From positions 35,979 to 99,978 of the forward strand of contig JBCCHB010000049.1 of NCBI GenBank assembly GCA_039028975.1: a stretch of 64,000 nt of DNA. Reading direction: 5' to 3'. A program made the translations under genes and the position numbers. Source of the DNA: JAHBNG01 sp039028975 (lineage in GTDB: Bacteria > Chloroflexota > Anaerolineae > Caldilineales > Caldilineaceae). Shown piece after piece: positions 8,125 to 17,860 of this stretch; position 1 is the stretch's first letter, and every line of letters starts with the position of its first letter. Under the pieces are notes generated by a model. It ran no database searches, was not told the origin of the DNA, and saw only the letters and a program-made list of their open reading frames with translations.

Positions 8125-9351
8125 ATGGCTGCACATCCAGAAAAATTTGCCGAACTCCTAACTGAAGCCGTTCACCGAGTCCGTATTCGGGAATCTAAAT
8201 CTGTGCAAATTGTACAGGATGAGTTGGGGTACGCCTTAGGAAGGGAAGGCGGTTCTGCTGTTGAGTATTGGCGTAAAGGGCATATTCCCCCCAAATTGAG
8301 TGATGTAGAACGATTGGCACGTGAGCTGGTTCAACGAGGACAGTTAGAGCAACATTGGTTGCAAGCATTTCTACAGTGTGCAGAGCATCCGGCACCTCAT
8401 CTGCTCCGTGATGAACTATTTGAAGAGGTAACAGTTTCAGAACTGAGACGGGCTGCTCCCAAGAGTGAATTGCCTTCAATTGATTCATACGCGCCCTTCA
8501 TTGTGGGTCCACCGATTGTTCATCCCGGGAAGTTTTTTGGGCGTGCAGCCCAAATCAAGCGCATATTTGGTGCTTGGCAACAATATCCCCTACAGAACGT
8601 TGCAATCGTTGGTCCTAAACGGAGCGGGAAATCTTCCCTCTTGCACTACACCAAAAATATCTTTCAGGTGGACCCAACTCAACTCCGCCCTAGCCAATCT
8701 GCTCCTGATCGTTCTGGATTGCTTACTAAGCCGACTCAGCTTTCGTGGGTTTACGTTGACTTTCAAGACATCCGTATGTGGTCCCAGGAACGTCTGCTTA
8801 GGCACGTTCTGGAGACTCTATCCCTACCTGTCCCCAATCCCTGTGACTTAAGCAGGTTTATGGATACCATGATCGATCATCTACATACCCCCACAATCAT
8901 TCTCATGGATGAAATTGGAGCCGCCCTGGAAGCGCCTGAACTGGATATGCCTTTTTGGTGGAGCCTGCGTTCGCTAGGAACCAGCCTAACAGACGGTAAT
9001 TTGGGCTATCTTATCGCCTCACATCAGCCGCCTATTGAATTAGCCGCGGATCGAGGAAAACCATCGCCCTTTTTCAACATTTTCGGCCACGTGCTCAACC
9101 TTGGCCCGCTTGAGGATGAGGCCGCTCATGAGCTAATCACCGCCGCACCCATCGCGCTCACCAGTGAAGATGCTGATTGGATCCTAAAAGAGAGCCAAGG
9201 GTGGCCTCTCCTTTTGCAGATTTTATGCCACTCATATGCCGTAAGCCGAGAAGATGATAGAGAACAAGGGCAAGATGTGGGGAAAGATGATAGTGCATGG
9301 AAAGAAGATGGGCTATCTAGAATAGAGCCGTATGGATATCTTTTAAGATAA
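8125..9351 (+). CDS. HTH-domain ATPase (STAND-like, AAA/Orc-type)
   Basis: 408 residues. Residues 1-70 resemble the XRE-like helix-turn-helix found at the N-terminus of Chloroflexota STAND proteins (FAELL.EAVHRVR, then GGSAVEYWRKGHIP). After a linker, a P-loop ATPase begins at FFGRAAQIKRIF, with Walker A GPKRSGKSS at about 162 and Walker B IILMDEIGA at about 257, then a lid region ending near WPLLLQILCHSY. No effector or repeat domain follows, so the protein may be an ATP-dependent regulator. The start has only a weak ribosome site. A membrane ATPase gene lies 64 bp downstream in another frame. The two may be partners, or halves of what is a fused protein elsewhere. Confidence 0.75.
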   Translation: MAAHPEKFAELLTEAVHRVRIRESKSVQIVQDELGYALGREGGSAVEYWRKGHIPPKLSDVERLARELVQRGQLEQHWLQAFLQCAEHPAPHLLRDELFEEVTVSELRRAAPKSELPSIDSYAPFIVGPPIVHPGKFFGRAAQIKRIFGAWQQYPLQNVAIVGPKRSGKSSLLHYTKNIFQVDPTQLRPSQSAPDRSGLLTKPTQLSWVYVDFQDIRMWSQERLLRHVLETLSLPVPNPCDLSRFMDTMIDHLHTPTIILMDEIGAALEAPELDMPFWWSLRSLGTSLTDGNLGYLIASHQPPIELAADRGKPSPFFNIFGHVLNLGPLEDEAAHELITAAPIALTSEDADWILKESQGWPLLLQILCHSYAVSREDDREQGQDVGKDDSAWKEDGLSRIEPYGYLLR

Positions 9352-9415
9352 ATCAGGCTCTTTGGGAATTTAGTAGGACTCGTAAGGCGCAAACTTTCTT
9401 GCCCCGACAAGAACA

Positions 9416-12316
9416 ATGTTACCCCCTTTAGATCCTGAAGATTCACAAATCGAAAGGTTAATTTTGAGTAAGCTGTTTGACAATCCGCTACGCGCTGCAA
9501 GCCAATTATTGCTTTGGATCCTGCTGCTGCCTTCGGCATGGCGAACGTATATCAGCCAGCACGCGCCACACCTAAAGCCGGACTTTACCTTAACTCAACT
9601 GTCAATGAGCGAGTTGCAGAGTGCTCCGTTTCGACGGATGTTGGGGTTAATCTATCTTGTGTGGCCACTCTGTATTGGCGGAATCATTGCCCTTATCCTC
9701 TTGATTACTGGCACCCAACCAACTATCGTACTTTTGGCCAGCCTCTTTGGTATGAGCCTGGGGTTAGCCAGTGGATTGGTGACTGGTGCTGCCGTGAGTG
9801 TCGCCGGTGGGTTGGCTGCAATTGTAGCTGTAGGCATCAGTATGGGGTTAGGAGTTGGTTGGTTTGGGCTGATGTTAGAGTTGCCTGCTCAAACAGTTGT
9901 CATTGGACGAGGCAATGAAAATAGCATTGCCATAACTGGTGGTTTTGGCTTTATTGCTCTAGGGCTTATCGGGGCCGTTATTGCTAGCATTCGCGAGCCA
10001 GAGCAATCCTACCCCTTTGTTCGCCGTACAGGGGCCATTTTGGTCGGTATACTGATCAGCGGGGTTGTTGTAGGTGTCGCTATCGGTATGCAGGATTTGG
10101 CGTTGAGTCTGGGCAATCTAGAGTTTTATGGTCAGATTTATGGGCTATTGGGTGGAATCGTCCTGGGACTTATTTTCGCATTGACCGTTGCACTACGCAC
10201 CTGGCGTATTCCTGCAGCGCTTATCTCTGGGGTGATTTTAGCCTTGGTGGTCATTTTTCTCCGTTCTGTGATGTATGGACCCATTGCCCCTGTGCTCACT
10301 CAACCTGTAGCTGGCTCGGTAGGTCTTAAGCTTTTGTATGGTGGCAGCGGTATAATTATGGGACCACTTCTAGGCATCCTCTTTGGGACGGTAATTGTAT
10401 TGCCGTTCGTTTTGGTCGAACGGGTGGCAGGTGGCTGGGCAGGCGCGCTGGCAGGGGCATTGGGTGGGGGCGGGATGTCTGTCGTCTTTTCATATCGCCC
10501 GGGAAATACACTCTGGATCATTCTGTCTTTGGGACTTCTATGCATTGTTATTGGCCTTAGCTATTCGCTCTGGCTTCCTGCGCTTCTGTACCCATTTGAG
10601 CAGGTTTGGAACTCCCTGCTCTATCGATTGGATAAACGACGTACCGCCGAAAGTCAGCCATTTTTACATTTCCACTCTGCCTTCTGGGATGAACATCAAC
10701 GGTTGCCTCTTTCTGATCTTGATCGCTATCTGGTCCTAGCCATTGAGCGCACACCTGCCATTGGTGAATCTGCCTTAGCAACAATTAGTGCGAGCCACCA
10801 AAAATGGGCGGCACGTTCTGCCCAAATCGAATTGGACGCTCGCCTGCTCGAGTCTTCTCAATCGGTCAATGAAATTGTGGCCGCTACCTACAAAATTGCA
10901 GCCGGTGAACTGTCAGGCCCCGCCAGTTCACTGTTACGCAGCTTTAGCCGCATTGGTGATGATTTGTCCGCGGCCATAGCACAGGAAAGCATCTATAACC
11001 AGCGGCTATCCCTCAGCGCACTTGAAGATCGGCTAGATGGGTTGCTCCGTGAATTGACCCGCAGTAACGAAACTTACTCATCCCGCTTTCGCCCAATTGC
11101 CACCCACTGGCGTCAAGTCATCGCCCGCCATGCCCAAGCCCTAGCAGCAGATGTCGAATTGAGACAGGAGATCGACTCTCCCTACATTATTGGCGTTCCC
11201 CTAACAGCACAGCAGGAGATCTTTGTTGGTCGCACCGAAGTTAGTTCACGCATTGAACAATTACTTTTGGACCGCCGACATCCGCCGCTGCTTCTCTATG
11301 GGCAGCGACGTATGGGCAAAACGTCTTTGCTCAATAACCTAGGGCGGTTGTTGCCAAGCACCATCATTCCCATGTTTGTGGATCTGCAGGGGCCAACTTC
11401 CCTGGCTAGTGATTATAGCGGGTTTCTCTACAACTTGGCTCGGGGTATGATCACCTCTGCTCGTCGACAACGGGAACTTGATCTACCAGCCATCGCTCGC
11501 TCCTCGTTGGAGAGCGATCCCTTTACGGCCTTTGATGAGTGGTTGGATTTAGTGGAAGAATCCCTTGGTGAGCGAACGGCCCTGCTGGCGCTGGATGAGT
11601 TCGAGGCACTGGAAGAAGCCATTGCGAGCGGACGGTACGAAGCAGAAGCGGTCTTGGGAACACTCCGGCATATCATTCAACACCGTCCCCAGTTTAAAAT
11701 TCTCTTAACAGGCTCCCATGTGGTGGAAGAGCTACAGAATTGGGCTAGTTATCTGGTCAATGTACAGGTTGTACGGATTGGCTACTTAAAAGAGAATGAA
11801 GTGCGTCAATTGATTGAACGACCGACACCCGATTTTGCCCTACAATATGAAACTGACGCCAGCCAGCGAGTAATCGATCTGACTCGAGGGCATCCAGCCC
11901 TCACTCAGTTACTCTGCTATGAAATCGTTGCCTTAAAGAATGATGGGCTTCCATCTACCCGGCGTTTGGCCACATTAACAGATGTAGATGAAGCCATCCC
12001 CAGTGCATTAGAGAGCGGAAGCTTTTTCTTTACAGAGATGGCCAATCAAGTCGGTCAGAGTGGGAAGGCACTCCTACAGTTTCTCTCTCACCAAGGTGAA
12101 GAGGCCATTGTCGAGGAATTGGTCCTGAGAAGATACTACAAGACGTTGGATTTAGCAGAAAACACCAGTCGCGAGGGCGCATTTGACACCTTGCTTACCC
12201 GCTTACTGCGACGAGACCTAATTGAAGCAGTTCAAACGGGTTCCAGCGGCAATGAAGAGCAAATCGGCTATCGTTTTCAGGTAGAGCTATTCCGCCGCTG
12301 GTTTGTGGATGGGTAG
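9416..12316 (+). CDS. Membrane STAND-like ATPase with C-terminal winged-helix
   Basis: 966 residues. Residues 80-400 form about eight to ten Gly/Val/Leu-rich membrane helices. Residues 400-590 are helical and probably cytoplasmic. Residues 605-860 are a P-loop ATPase that opens with EIFVGRTEVSSRIEQLL, the usual entry to AAA_16/STAND modules, with Walker A GQRRMGKTS at about 628, Walker B LLALDEFEA at about 722 and a sensor-like LLTGSH. The last 100 residues resemble a winged helix ending in ELFRRWFVDG. It is encoded 64 bp after an HTH-ATPase. A membrane-anchored signalling ATPase is inferred; involvement in immunity or stress sensing is possible but not shown. Confidence 0.75.
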   Translation: MLPPLDPEDSQIERLILSKLFDNPLRAASQLLLWILLLPSAWRTYISQHAPHLKPDFTLTQLSMSELQSAPFRRMLGLIYLVWPLCIGGIIALILLITGTQPTIVLLASLFGMSLGLASGLVTGAAVSVAGGLAAIVAVGISMGLGVGWFGLMLELPAQTVVIGRGNENSIAITGGFGFIALGLIGAVIASIREPEQSYPFVRRTGAILVGILISGVVVGVAIGMQDLALSLGNLEFYGQIYGLLGGIVLGLIFALTVALRTWRIPAALISGVILALVVIFLRSVMYGPIAPVLTQPVAGSVGLKLLYGGSGIIMGPLLGILFGTVIVLPFVLVERVAGGWAGALAGALGGGGMSVVFSYRPGNTLWIILSLGLLCIVIGLSYSLWLPALLYPFEQVWNSLLYRLDKRRTAESQPFLHFHSAFWDEHQRLPLSDLDRYLVLAIERTPAIGESALATISASHQKWAARSAQIELDARLLESSQSVNEIVAATYKIAAGELSGPASSLLRSFSRIGDDLSAAIAQESIYNQRLSLSALEDRLDGLLRELTRSNETYSSRFRPIATHWRQVIARHAQALAADVELRQEIDSPYIIGVPLTAQQEIFVGRTEVSSRIEQLLLDRRHPPLLLYGQRRMGKTSLLNNLGRLLPSTIIPMFVDLQGPTSLASDYSGFLYNLARGMITSARRQRELDLPAIARSSLESDPFTAFDEWLDLVEESLGERTALLALDEFEALEEAIASGRYEAEAVLGTLRHIIQHRPQFKILLTGSHVVEELQNWASYLVNVQVVRIGYLKENEVRQLIERPTPDFALQYETDASQRVIDLTRGHPALTQLLCYEIVALKNDGLPSTRRLATLTDVDEAIPSALESGSFFFTEMANQVGQSGKALLQFLSHQGEEAIVEELVLRRYYKTLDLAENTSREGAFDTLLTRLLRRDLIEAVQTGSSGNEEQIGYRFQVELFRRWFVDG

Positions 12317-12322
12317 GCTCAC

Positions 12323-13951
12323 TCAATATTCGCGTTTCATCATGCCCACAGGAACTTCGATCACGGTGGGTCCGTCTGCGTCAATCGACTCGCTCAGAAT
12401 ACGGTGTAGCTCATTCGCATCGGTGGCCAGGGTTCCACGAGCACCGTAGGTTTGTGCCAACTGCACAAAGTCAGGGTTGTGAAGTTGGGTTCCCAGCACA
12501 TGGCCATCAAATTCCTCCATCTGTGCCCGCAGAACGTTGCCGTACGCGTTGTCATTAAAGACAATCACCACTACATTGATTCCATATTGAACCGCAGTTG
12601 CTAATTCTTGAGCACAATACAGAAAGCCACCATCTCCAGAGAGGGCGACCACGGCTTGGTCTGGTTTGGCAACTTTAGCCCCAAGAGCCAAGGGGAAAGC
12701 GCAGCCCAGCGTGCCATGGGACGAGCTTGTCAGGTAGGTGCTAGGGGCCGATGCGGCAAAGTAATTGCGGCTGTAGTACCCCATTTGATTCATTCCCTGG
12801 ACTAAGATTCCATCTTTCGGCAGTGCATTGCGAATTGCATTCATGAAATCCCACTGGGGTTGAAGCTGGTTTACCGGGTTGAACCGGGCAGCCTTCAGGG
12901 CCTGCACCTCTGCATAAACGGCGTCATCCTTATGCGGATTTGTGAGTCCATCCGTCTTAACAGAACCTGTCCTCTCAATAAACTCTATTAGAGCTTCCAC
13001 ACCCCAGCAGGCATTGGCATGAATATTGAGAATATGATCAGCTTGGCCCAACTCTACTTCATCCACGTCAATCTTGATAATCTGTTGGGTTGCCTGGGTG
13101 AAATCACGACTGGTTCCAATCGCTAGGATCAGATCGCGCTCTTCAAGCCAGGTACCCAAAGGTACATATCGGGTTTCGGCCATCCCCAGGCAAAGTGGGT
13201 GCGTTTCTGGCAATGTCCCTTTTCCTTGGCGCGTAGTCACCACGGGGATTTGTAGCGCTTCTGCCAATTGTTGTGTGGCTGCGGCAGCATCGGCACGCAT
13301 GATGCCACCTCCTGCCCAGATAACTGGTCGTTTGGCCTCAATGAGTCTTTGTGCCGCCTCTTCTATGCCCTCTGGTTCAACGGTCCCTGATTCACCTTCC
13401 CTTAACTTATCGGTCTGAACAGGGGATACTTTAGGCCGGAGAAGTTGAACATCCTCTACCGCTGCAAAAACCGCCGAAGAGATCTCAAGCGCTACTGGTC
13501 TTGGCCTCCCCGTCCGGAGTTGCCTGATAGCTTCCTGGACAAGGTGAGGAATGTCACCGGGCTGATTGGCGCGACCGACCCATTTGGTGAGTCCCTGAAG
13601 CCAAGGCGAGTCATCATAGGCAACCCCCTTCTGCCGATGATGACTGACGCCCGTTATCAGCAGCAGCGGAGTGGAGGTTGCGTAGGCCGTTGCAACACCC
13701 GATAATGCATTAAAGAGACCTGGACCTGGCACGACCAAGGCCGCGGCAATGTCTCCACTGACGCGTGCATACCCGTCGGCCATATAGGTGGTCGCCTGCT
13801 CGTGACGAACAGAAATATAGCGAATACGAGGTTCGGTGTAGAGCGCATCTATTCCTTCATATTGGCCTGCCCCAGGCAACCCAAAGACCGTGGTAATATC
13901 TCCCTGGACAAGGGATTGGATGAGCGCTTGCCCGCCATTCATTATCGACAT
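12323..13951 (-). CDS. Thiamine-diphosphate-dependent enzyme, acetolactate synthase/benzoylformate decarboxylase-like
   Basis: 542 residues from the ATG at 13951, which has AAGGAG seven bases upstream. It has the three-domain layout of ThDP decarboxylases: an N-terminal pyrimidine-binding domain with the catalytic Glu in VRHEQATTYMADGYAR, a central domain with GGG.MRADAA, and a C-terminal domain with the GDGGF...N ThDP-Mg motif (SGDGGFLYCAQELA to FNDNAYGN). It lacks a nearby ilvN regulatory subunit and other branched-chain genes, so it is more likely a catabolic or specialised carboligase than anabolic IlvB. It converges with the ATPase gene, with only a few bases between. Confidence 0.85.
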   Translation of the reverse strand: MSIMNGGQALIQSLVQGDITTVFGLPGAGQYEGIDALYTEPRIRYISVRHEQATTYMADGYARVSGDIAAALVVPGPGLFNALSGVATAYATSTPLLLITGVSHHRQKGVAYDDSPWLQGLTKWVGRANQPGDIPHLVQEAIRQLRTGRPRPVALEISSAVFAAVEDVQLLRPKVSPVQTDKLREGESGTVEPEGIEEAAQRLIEAKRPVIWAGGGIMRADAAAATQQLAEALQIPVVTTRQGKGTLPETHPLCLGMAETRYVPLGTWLEERDLILAIGTSRDFTQATQQIIKIDVDEVELGQADHILNIHANACWGVEALIEFIERTGSVKTDGLTNPHKDDAVYAEVQALKAARFNPVNQLQPQWDFMNAIRNALPKDGILVQGMNQMGYYSRNYFAASAPSTYLTSSSHGTLGCAFPLALGAKVAKPDQAVVALSGDGGFLYCAQELATAVQYGINVVVIVFNDNAYGNVLRAQMEEFDGHVLGTQLHNPDFVQLAQTYGARGTLATDANELHRILSESIDADGPTVIEVPVGMMKREY

Positions 13952-14681
13952 TGCTGATCTCCTTGGTATTTGACTTATCCTACCCACATATTTAGGTTCG
14001 CAAGTGAATCGATTGCGATTCGTGGCTCCGTCACGCCAGAAGCCTATATTACGATCAATTTGAAAACCTTAGGTTTCCACAACTCTAGCGGATTAACCAA
14101 AGTACGGCTATCAAACGGATCTGAATATAGTTGCCCGAACACACCTGTTACTACATCCGCCCATAGTATTCACTTCTGAAGGTAGAAAGTTAGGTAACTG
14201 GACGAAATTTCTCTCATGAAAAGTTTGTCTATGGCTTTTTTCAAACATGGTATCTGGCATCAAAGTGCCATAATTCCATTGATAATGAAAAAACCTATCT
14301 ACTGCCGACCTACTCCCCAATGCCCTGGGAAAAGGCTAAAAAATCTTGACATATAATTGTAAGATGAGTCGCGTTGTTTTTTTGGTAAATCTTAAGAATT
14401 GTATGTTACTTTATTAAGAATTACGTAAGTGAGTATATGAGGACTTAGGGTCAGTTGTTACCGTCTCCTCCCCTACATATTGTCAAATCCAAACTGGGGT
14501 TATCGACTCTTAAGAAAAGGGACGATATTCTGCCGATTGCTTATACTCAACGGAACGCAACCCAATAGGCTGGTTAACATCTACGTGCCGTGCGATGCGA
14601 AGGCATGCTCATCGTAAGGTTACGTTAGGTTACAGATGCATAGCATCCTCTACTACTCGAATGATTCATTTTGGAGATACC
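13952..14681. promoter_or_regulatory. Divergent upstream region of the protease/two-component operon; TTAAGAATT direct repeats
   Basis: The gap lies between divergent genes. TTAAGAATT occurs at 14392-14400 and again at 14414-14422, exactly 22 bp (two helical turns) apart. A third TTAAGAA is at 14510. Same-face direct repeats of this kind are typical binding sites of OmpR/PhoB-family regulators, and such a regulator is encoded in the operon. 14106-14130 has a collapsed family A end (CAAACGGATCTGAATATAG). 14615-14635 has a GTAAGGTTACGTTAGGTTAC direct repeat. The promoter itself was not identified with confidence. Confidence 0.35.
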
Positions 14682-17600
14682 ATGAAGGCACTTTCCCACC
14701 TGTTCTTACTGATTCTCATGTTATCTATCTTTTGGATTCCGGCTTCTTCGGCGATTTTACCAGAAGCTATAGACAATTGGGAGATACAGGATTCTCCACA
14801 TGAGGAACGCATGTCCGTTATTGTATCGGGTACTAGTTTGGCCCAAGCCAAAGCCATTGTCTTACATATGGGGGGGCAGATCAGTTCAGAATTGTGGTTG
14901 ATTGATGCGGTTGCCGCTCAGATAGATCGCACTCAGTTTCAAGCATTAAGGGAACACCCAGAAATCTTATATGTCACACACAATGAGACTGTCCGAACTG
15001 CATCTACCATAGAGGCTCTCCCAAGCACAAAAAATTGGGAAAGCGACAATCCTATTGCTATTGATATTGGTGCCAATCTGGTTCACGAGCAAGCTCTGGC
15101 TGACGGCAGCGCAATTACAGGCAAAGGCGTGACCGTTGCCATCGTGGATAGTGGCGTCTTTTTTGATGAAAAGAAGGTCAAAAAAGTACTAGGCAAAGAG
15201 CTGAAGACACAGTTTATCCATCAGGTTGATTTCGTTGGTGATGGGATCTGTACACGATATAACCATGAGTATATTCAGTTCCTAGATTACTGTCAAACGA
15301 ATCAAAAATCGAGTGACGACCGATACGGGCATGGTACCCACGTGGCTGGCATCGTTTGGAATCGCCTGAAGGATAAAGATACGGGGGTGAGCCTTGGCAT
15401 TGCACCAGAAGCCAATATTGTTAGCCTACGTGTATTGGATGAATCTGGTTTTGGCACCTATGAGGATGTGATTGAGGGGATTCAGTATGCTGTGGAGCAT
15501 AAGGATACGCTTAATATTCGAGTGATGAATTTGAGTCTGTTAGCCAATGCATCCACACCTTATTTTGTTGATCCCGTCAACCGGGCGGTAGAAGCGGCTT
15601 GGAAACAAGGCATCGTTGTTGTGGCAGCAGCTGGAAATACGGGTCCGGCCGCGGAGACGATTACCGTCCCTGGCAATGACCCCTACATAATCACCGTGGG
15701 TGCGCTCGATACCCGTAACACACCAGGGGATTGGCGCGACGATATCATTCCATCGTGGTCTGGTACGGGACCTACACTAGATGGTTTTATCAAACCAGAT
15801 GTACTTGCTCCAGGGGCCAATGTGGTCTCATATATGTATACTGACGACAAAAAGCGCTCTAACTCCTCCAAGTTGGTTCAGAATCACCCAGATTATGATG
15901 CGAAGGTCAGTTTATATCGGTTGAATGGAACAAGCATGGCAACAGCCGTTACATCAGGCGTGGTTGCGTTAATGCTTCAGGCTAAGCCTTATCTAACCCC
16001 TGATGAAGTAAAGTTCCGTCTTATGTACTCAGCCAAATCAGTCAATAATGATGATCAAAGTCTAACTTATGGTCCGCTCCAGCAAGGAAGTGGACGAATT
16101 TGGGTACCAGATGCGGTTCTAGACAATTCTATTCCGGCGGAACGGGCCAACAAAGGGCTTGTTGCATTAGAGCATAATCCAGTGCCTGGACCATCCGGTT
16201 CAGGCTCTTCGGCCTGCGGAATCCATGTGTCGCAAACCTGCCGGGTCATTTATCCTTCTAACCAAGAGTCGGCATGTGAGGGAAAACTGCGCTCGATTTC
16301 TCTGCGATATACAGGACAGACCCAACACAATGCAACAGTTATGGTCGAAGGGAAAGACGCTGAGCGTATATATGCCAATGTTGATCTGATCTCAGGCCTC
16401 ACTGTTTTGACTGATGAGAGCGGATTTACATTAGATGCCAGTCCCAAAGATTTAGGAGACACTCTTTCTGTTGTCATCAATGGGTTGGAAGAGAAGATTT
16501 CACTCAAGTGCTCGGATGGTTTAAGCGTCGGACAACTTGCACCTCTCAAAAAGCCAAAGGATTCACATTCAACCCAATGGATTATTCAAAGTTATGTTGA
16601 CAAATATGGTAACTTTGCCACGGCTGAAACCGCCTCGACTTCAGAATCGGCATCTGCTTGTTACCTTGACCTTTCGTCCAGACCAACCTGCACAAAAAAA
16701 GATAAGATCCGGAGCCTTACATTTCGATACACAGGTGGCGGATGTTCTGCCAGTACCAACGATACCACTGCACATAAATCGTGCCATGGTTCCATTGATG
16801 ATGAAAGCCCGATATCAATTCGTGCTGGTGAGAAAGATCTAAAAAAGTTATATTCTGTTGCCCCCGGGTCTGTTGAACCAGAGGATGAATTCACCATCAG
16901 CGCAGATAAGCTGAAGAAAGACATAATCATCCAGCTCAGTAATTCAGGTGGCACTGAAGCCCATGCGCTTAATATGAAGGAAGATTGTGAGGATTACGTT
17001 CATGTCGGCACCCACTTCGGCAGCCTGAAGCTCGTGGCAATGAATGGCAAGCGTGCCGGTAACAATGTACTTTATGAGTATACTATCTCTAATATGGGGA
17101 CAGAGCGTCTTGCCTATGTGGCTGCATTTGATGATGTATTAGGCCCTGTAGCAGCTCCTTCACCTCTATCGCTGGATCCAGGTACACAGCTTAAGTTATA
17201 TGCGTCGCACTTTGCGCATATGGACGGCATGAATAGTTTGATGGCTGTAGGCGAATCTGTTTCAGGCACTCAATGCGTTGATACAAGCCTTACTCATCTT
17301 ACCACTGATCAGATGGCAAATTTCGATGAAGATGCAAAGCCTGTCTATTTTGCCGGACCTGTTGAACGAATTGTTAGCGACGACAAAGAATTCTACCTCT
17401 ACTACATTGAAGATCCCGACAATGGTACGATCTATGTGGTAGGTGCTGCCGATACGGATAGCAAAATGTGGTTGGCTCAGGCTGATATGTCTGAGTGGAT
17501 AACCAAATTTGATAGCGAACACCTTCCAGTAGGTGACAGAATTGTGATTGCGGGTATCCGCTTTTGGTCAGGGACATACTTCGGTTCGGGTATACGTTTC

Positions 17601-17858
17601 TGGTCCGGTATACGCTTTTGGTCTGGCAATGGAGGATGGAGCCATGACATAGAGATGGAAAGTGCAGGGTTTTCTCCCTTTTATCCACCAGGAACCTCTT
17701 CCAATCATTCAGTTGATGGTGCCGCAGCCGATCTCAATTCTGTGGCTGCCTATCCTCTATTCGTTCAGAATCCAATAAATGGGGACTCAGCCGCAACCGG
17801 TGCGGGTGAAGCCATTGAGGAGTATATCAACTACCTGCCTATGATCTCTGTAGAGTAA
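14682..17858 (+). CDS. Secreted subtilisin-like serine protease (S8) with aromatic C-terminal repeats
   Basis: 1058 residues from the ATG at 14682, with GGAG upstream and then a Sec signal peptide (KALSHLFLLILMLSIFWIPASS). An inhibitor-I9-like prodomain spans about 45-110. The S8 domain has the complete triad: Asp in AIVDSGVF (about 156), His in YGHGTHVAG (about 217), Ser in NGTSMATAV (about 418). Two Cys-rich modules follow (about 510-620 and 680-800, each with GxSACxLD/CRS-like motifs). Near the end a short aromatic repeat GIRFWSG occurs three times (17552-17628). The tail ends in NYLPM. The sensor kinase gene starts three bases after the stop codon, so protease and sensor are co-expressed. 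Confidence 0.9.
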   Translation: MKALSHLFLLILMLSIFWIPASSAILPEAIDNWEIQDSPHEERMSVIVSGTSLAQAKAIVLHMGGQISSELWLIDAVAAQIDRTQFQALREHPEILYVTHNETVRTASTIEALPSTKNWESDNPIAIDIGANLVHEQALADGSAITGKGVTVAIVDSGVFFDEKKVKKVLGKELKTQFIHQVDFVGDGICTRYNHEYIQFLDYCQTNQKSSDDRYGHGTHVAGIVWNRLKDKDTGVSLGIAPEANIVSLRVLDESGFGTYEDVIEGIQYAVEHKDTLNIRVMNLSLLANASTPYFVDPVNRAVEAAWKQGIVVVAAAGNTGPAAETITVPGNDPYIITVGALDTRNTPGDWRDDIIPSWSGTGPTLDGFIKPDVLAPGANVVSYMYTDDKKRSNSSKLVQNHPDYDAKVSLYRLNGTSMATAVTSGVVALMLQAKPYLTPDEVKFRLMYSAKSVNNDDQSLTYGPLQQGSGRIWVPDAVLDNSIPAERANKGLVALEHNPVPGPSGSGSSACGIHVSQTCRVIYPSNQESACEGKLRSISLRYTGQTQHNATVMVEGKDAERIYANVDLISGLTVLTDESGFTLDASPKDLGDTLSVVINGLEEKISLKCSDGLSVGQLAPLKKPKDSHSTQWIIQSYVDKYGNFATAETASTSESASACYLDLSSRPTCTKKDKIRSLTFRYTGGGCSASTNDTTAHKSCHGSIDDESPISIRAGEKDLKKLYSVAPGSVEPEDEFTISADKLKKDIIIQLSNSGGTEAHALNMKEDCEDYVHVGTHFGSLKLVAMNGKRAGNNVLYEYTISNMGTERLAYVAAFDDVLGPVAAPSPLSLDPGTQLKLYASHFAHMDGMNSLMAVGESVSGTQCVDTSLTHLTTDQMANFDEDAKPVYFAGPVERIVSDDKEFYLYYIEDPDNGTIYVVGAADTDSKMWLAQADMSEWITKFDSEHLPVGDRIVIAGIRFWSGTYFGSGIRFWSGIRFWSGNGGWSHDIEMESAGFSPFYPPGTSSNHSVDGAAADLNSVAAYPLFVQNPINGDSAATGAGEAIEEYINYLPMISVE
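17552..17628 (+). repeat. In-frame GIRFWSG repeats in the protease C-terminus
   Basis: The unit GIRFWSG appears three times, the first two separated by TYFGS and the last two directly adjacent. The codons differ between units (cgc/cgt, ttt/ttc, tca/tcc/tct), so the peptide rather than the DNA is being kept. Confidence 0.75.
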
Positions 17859-17860
17859 AT

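Noticed and set aside
12323..13951. Biosynthetic acetolactate synthase (ilvB)
   Set aside because: No ilvN, ilvC or leu genes nearby and the gene stands alone, so a general thiamine-diphosphate enzyme is safer.
14346..14361. TTGACATATAAT considered as a promoter
   Set aside because: The two boxes overlap with no 16-18 bp spacer, so they cannot serve together as -35 and -10.
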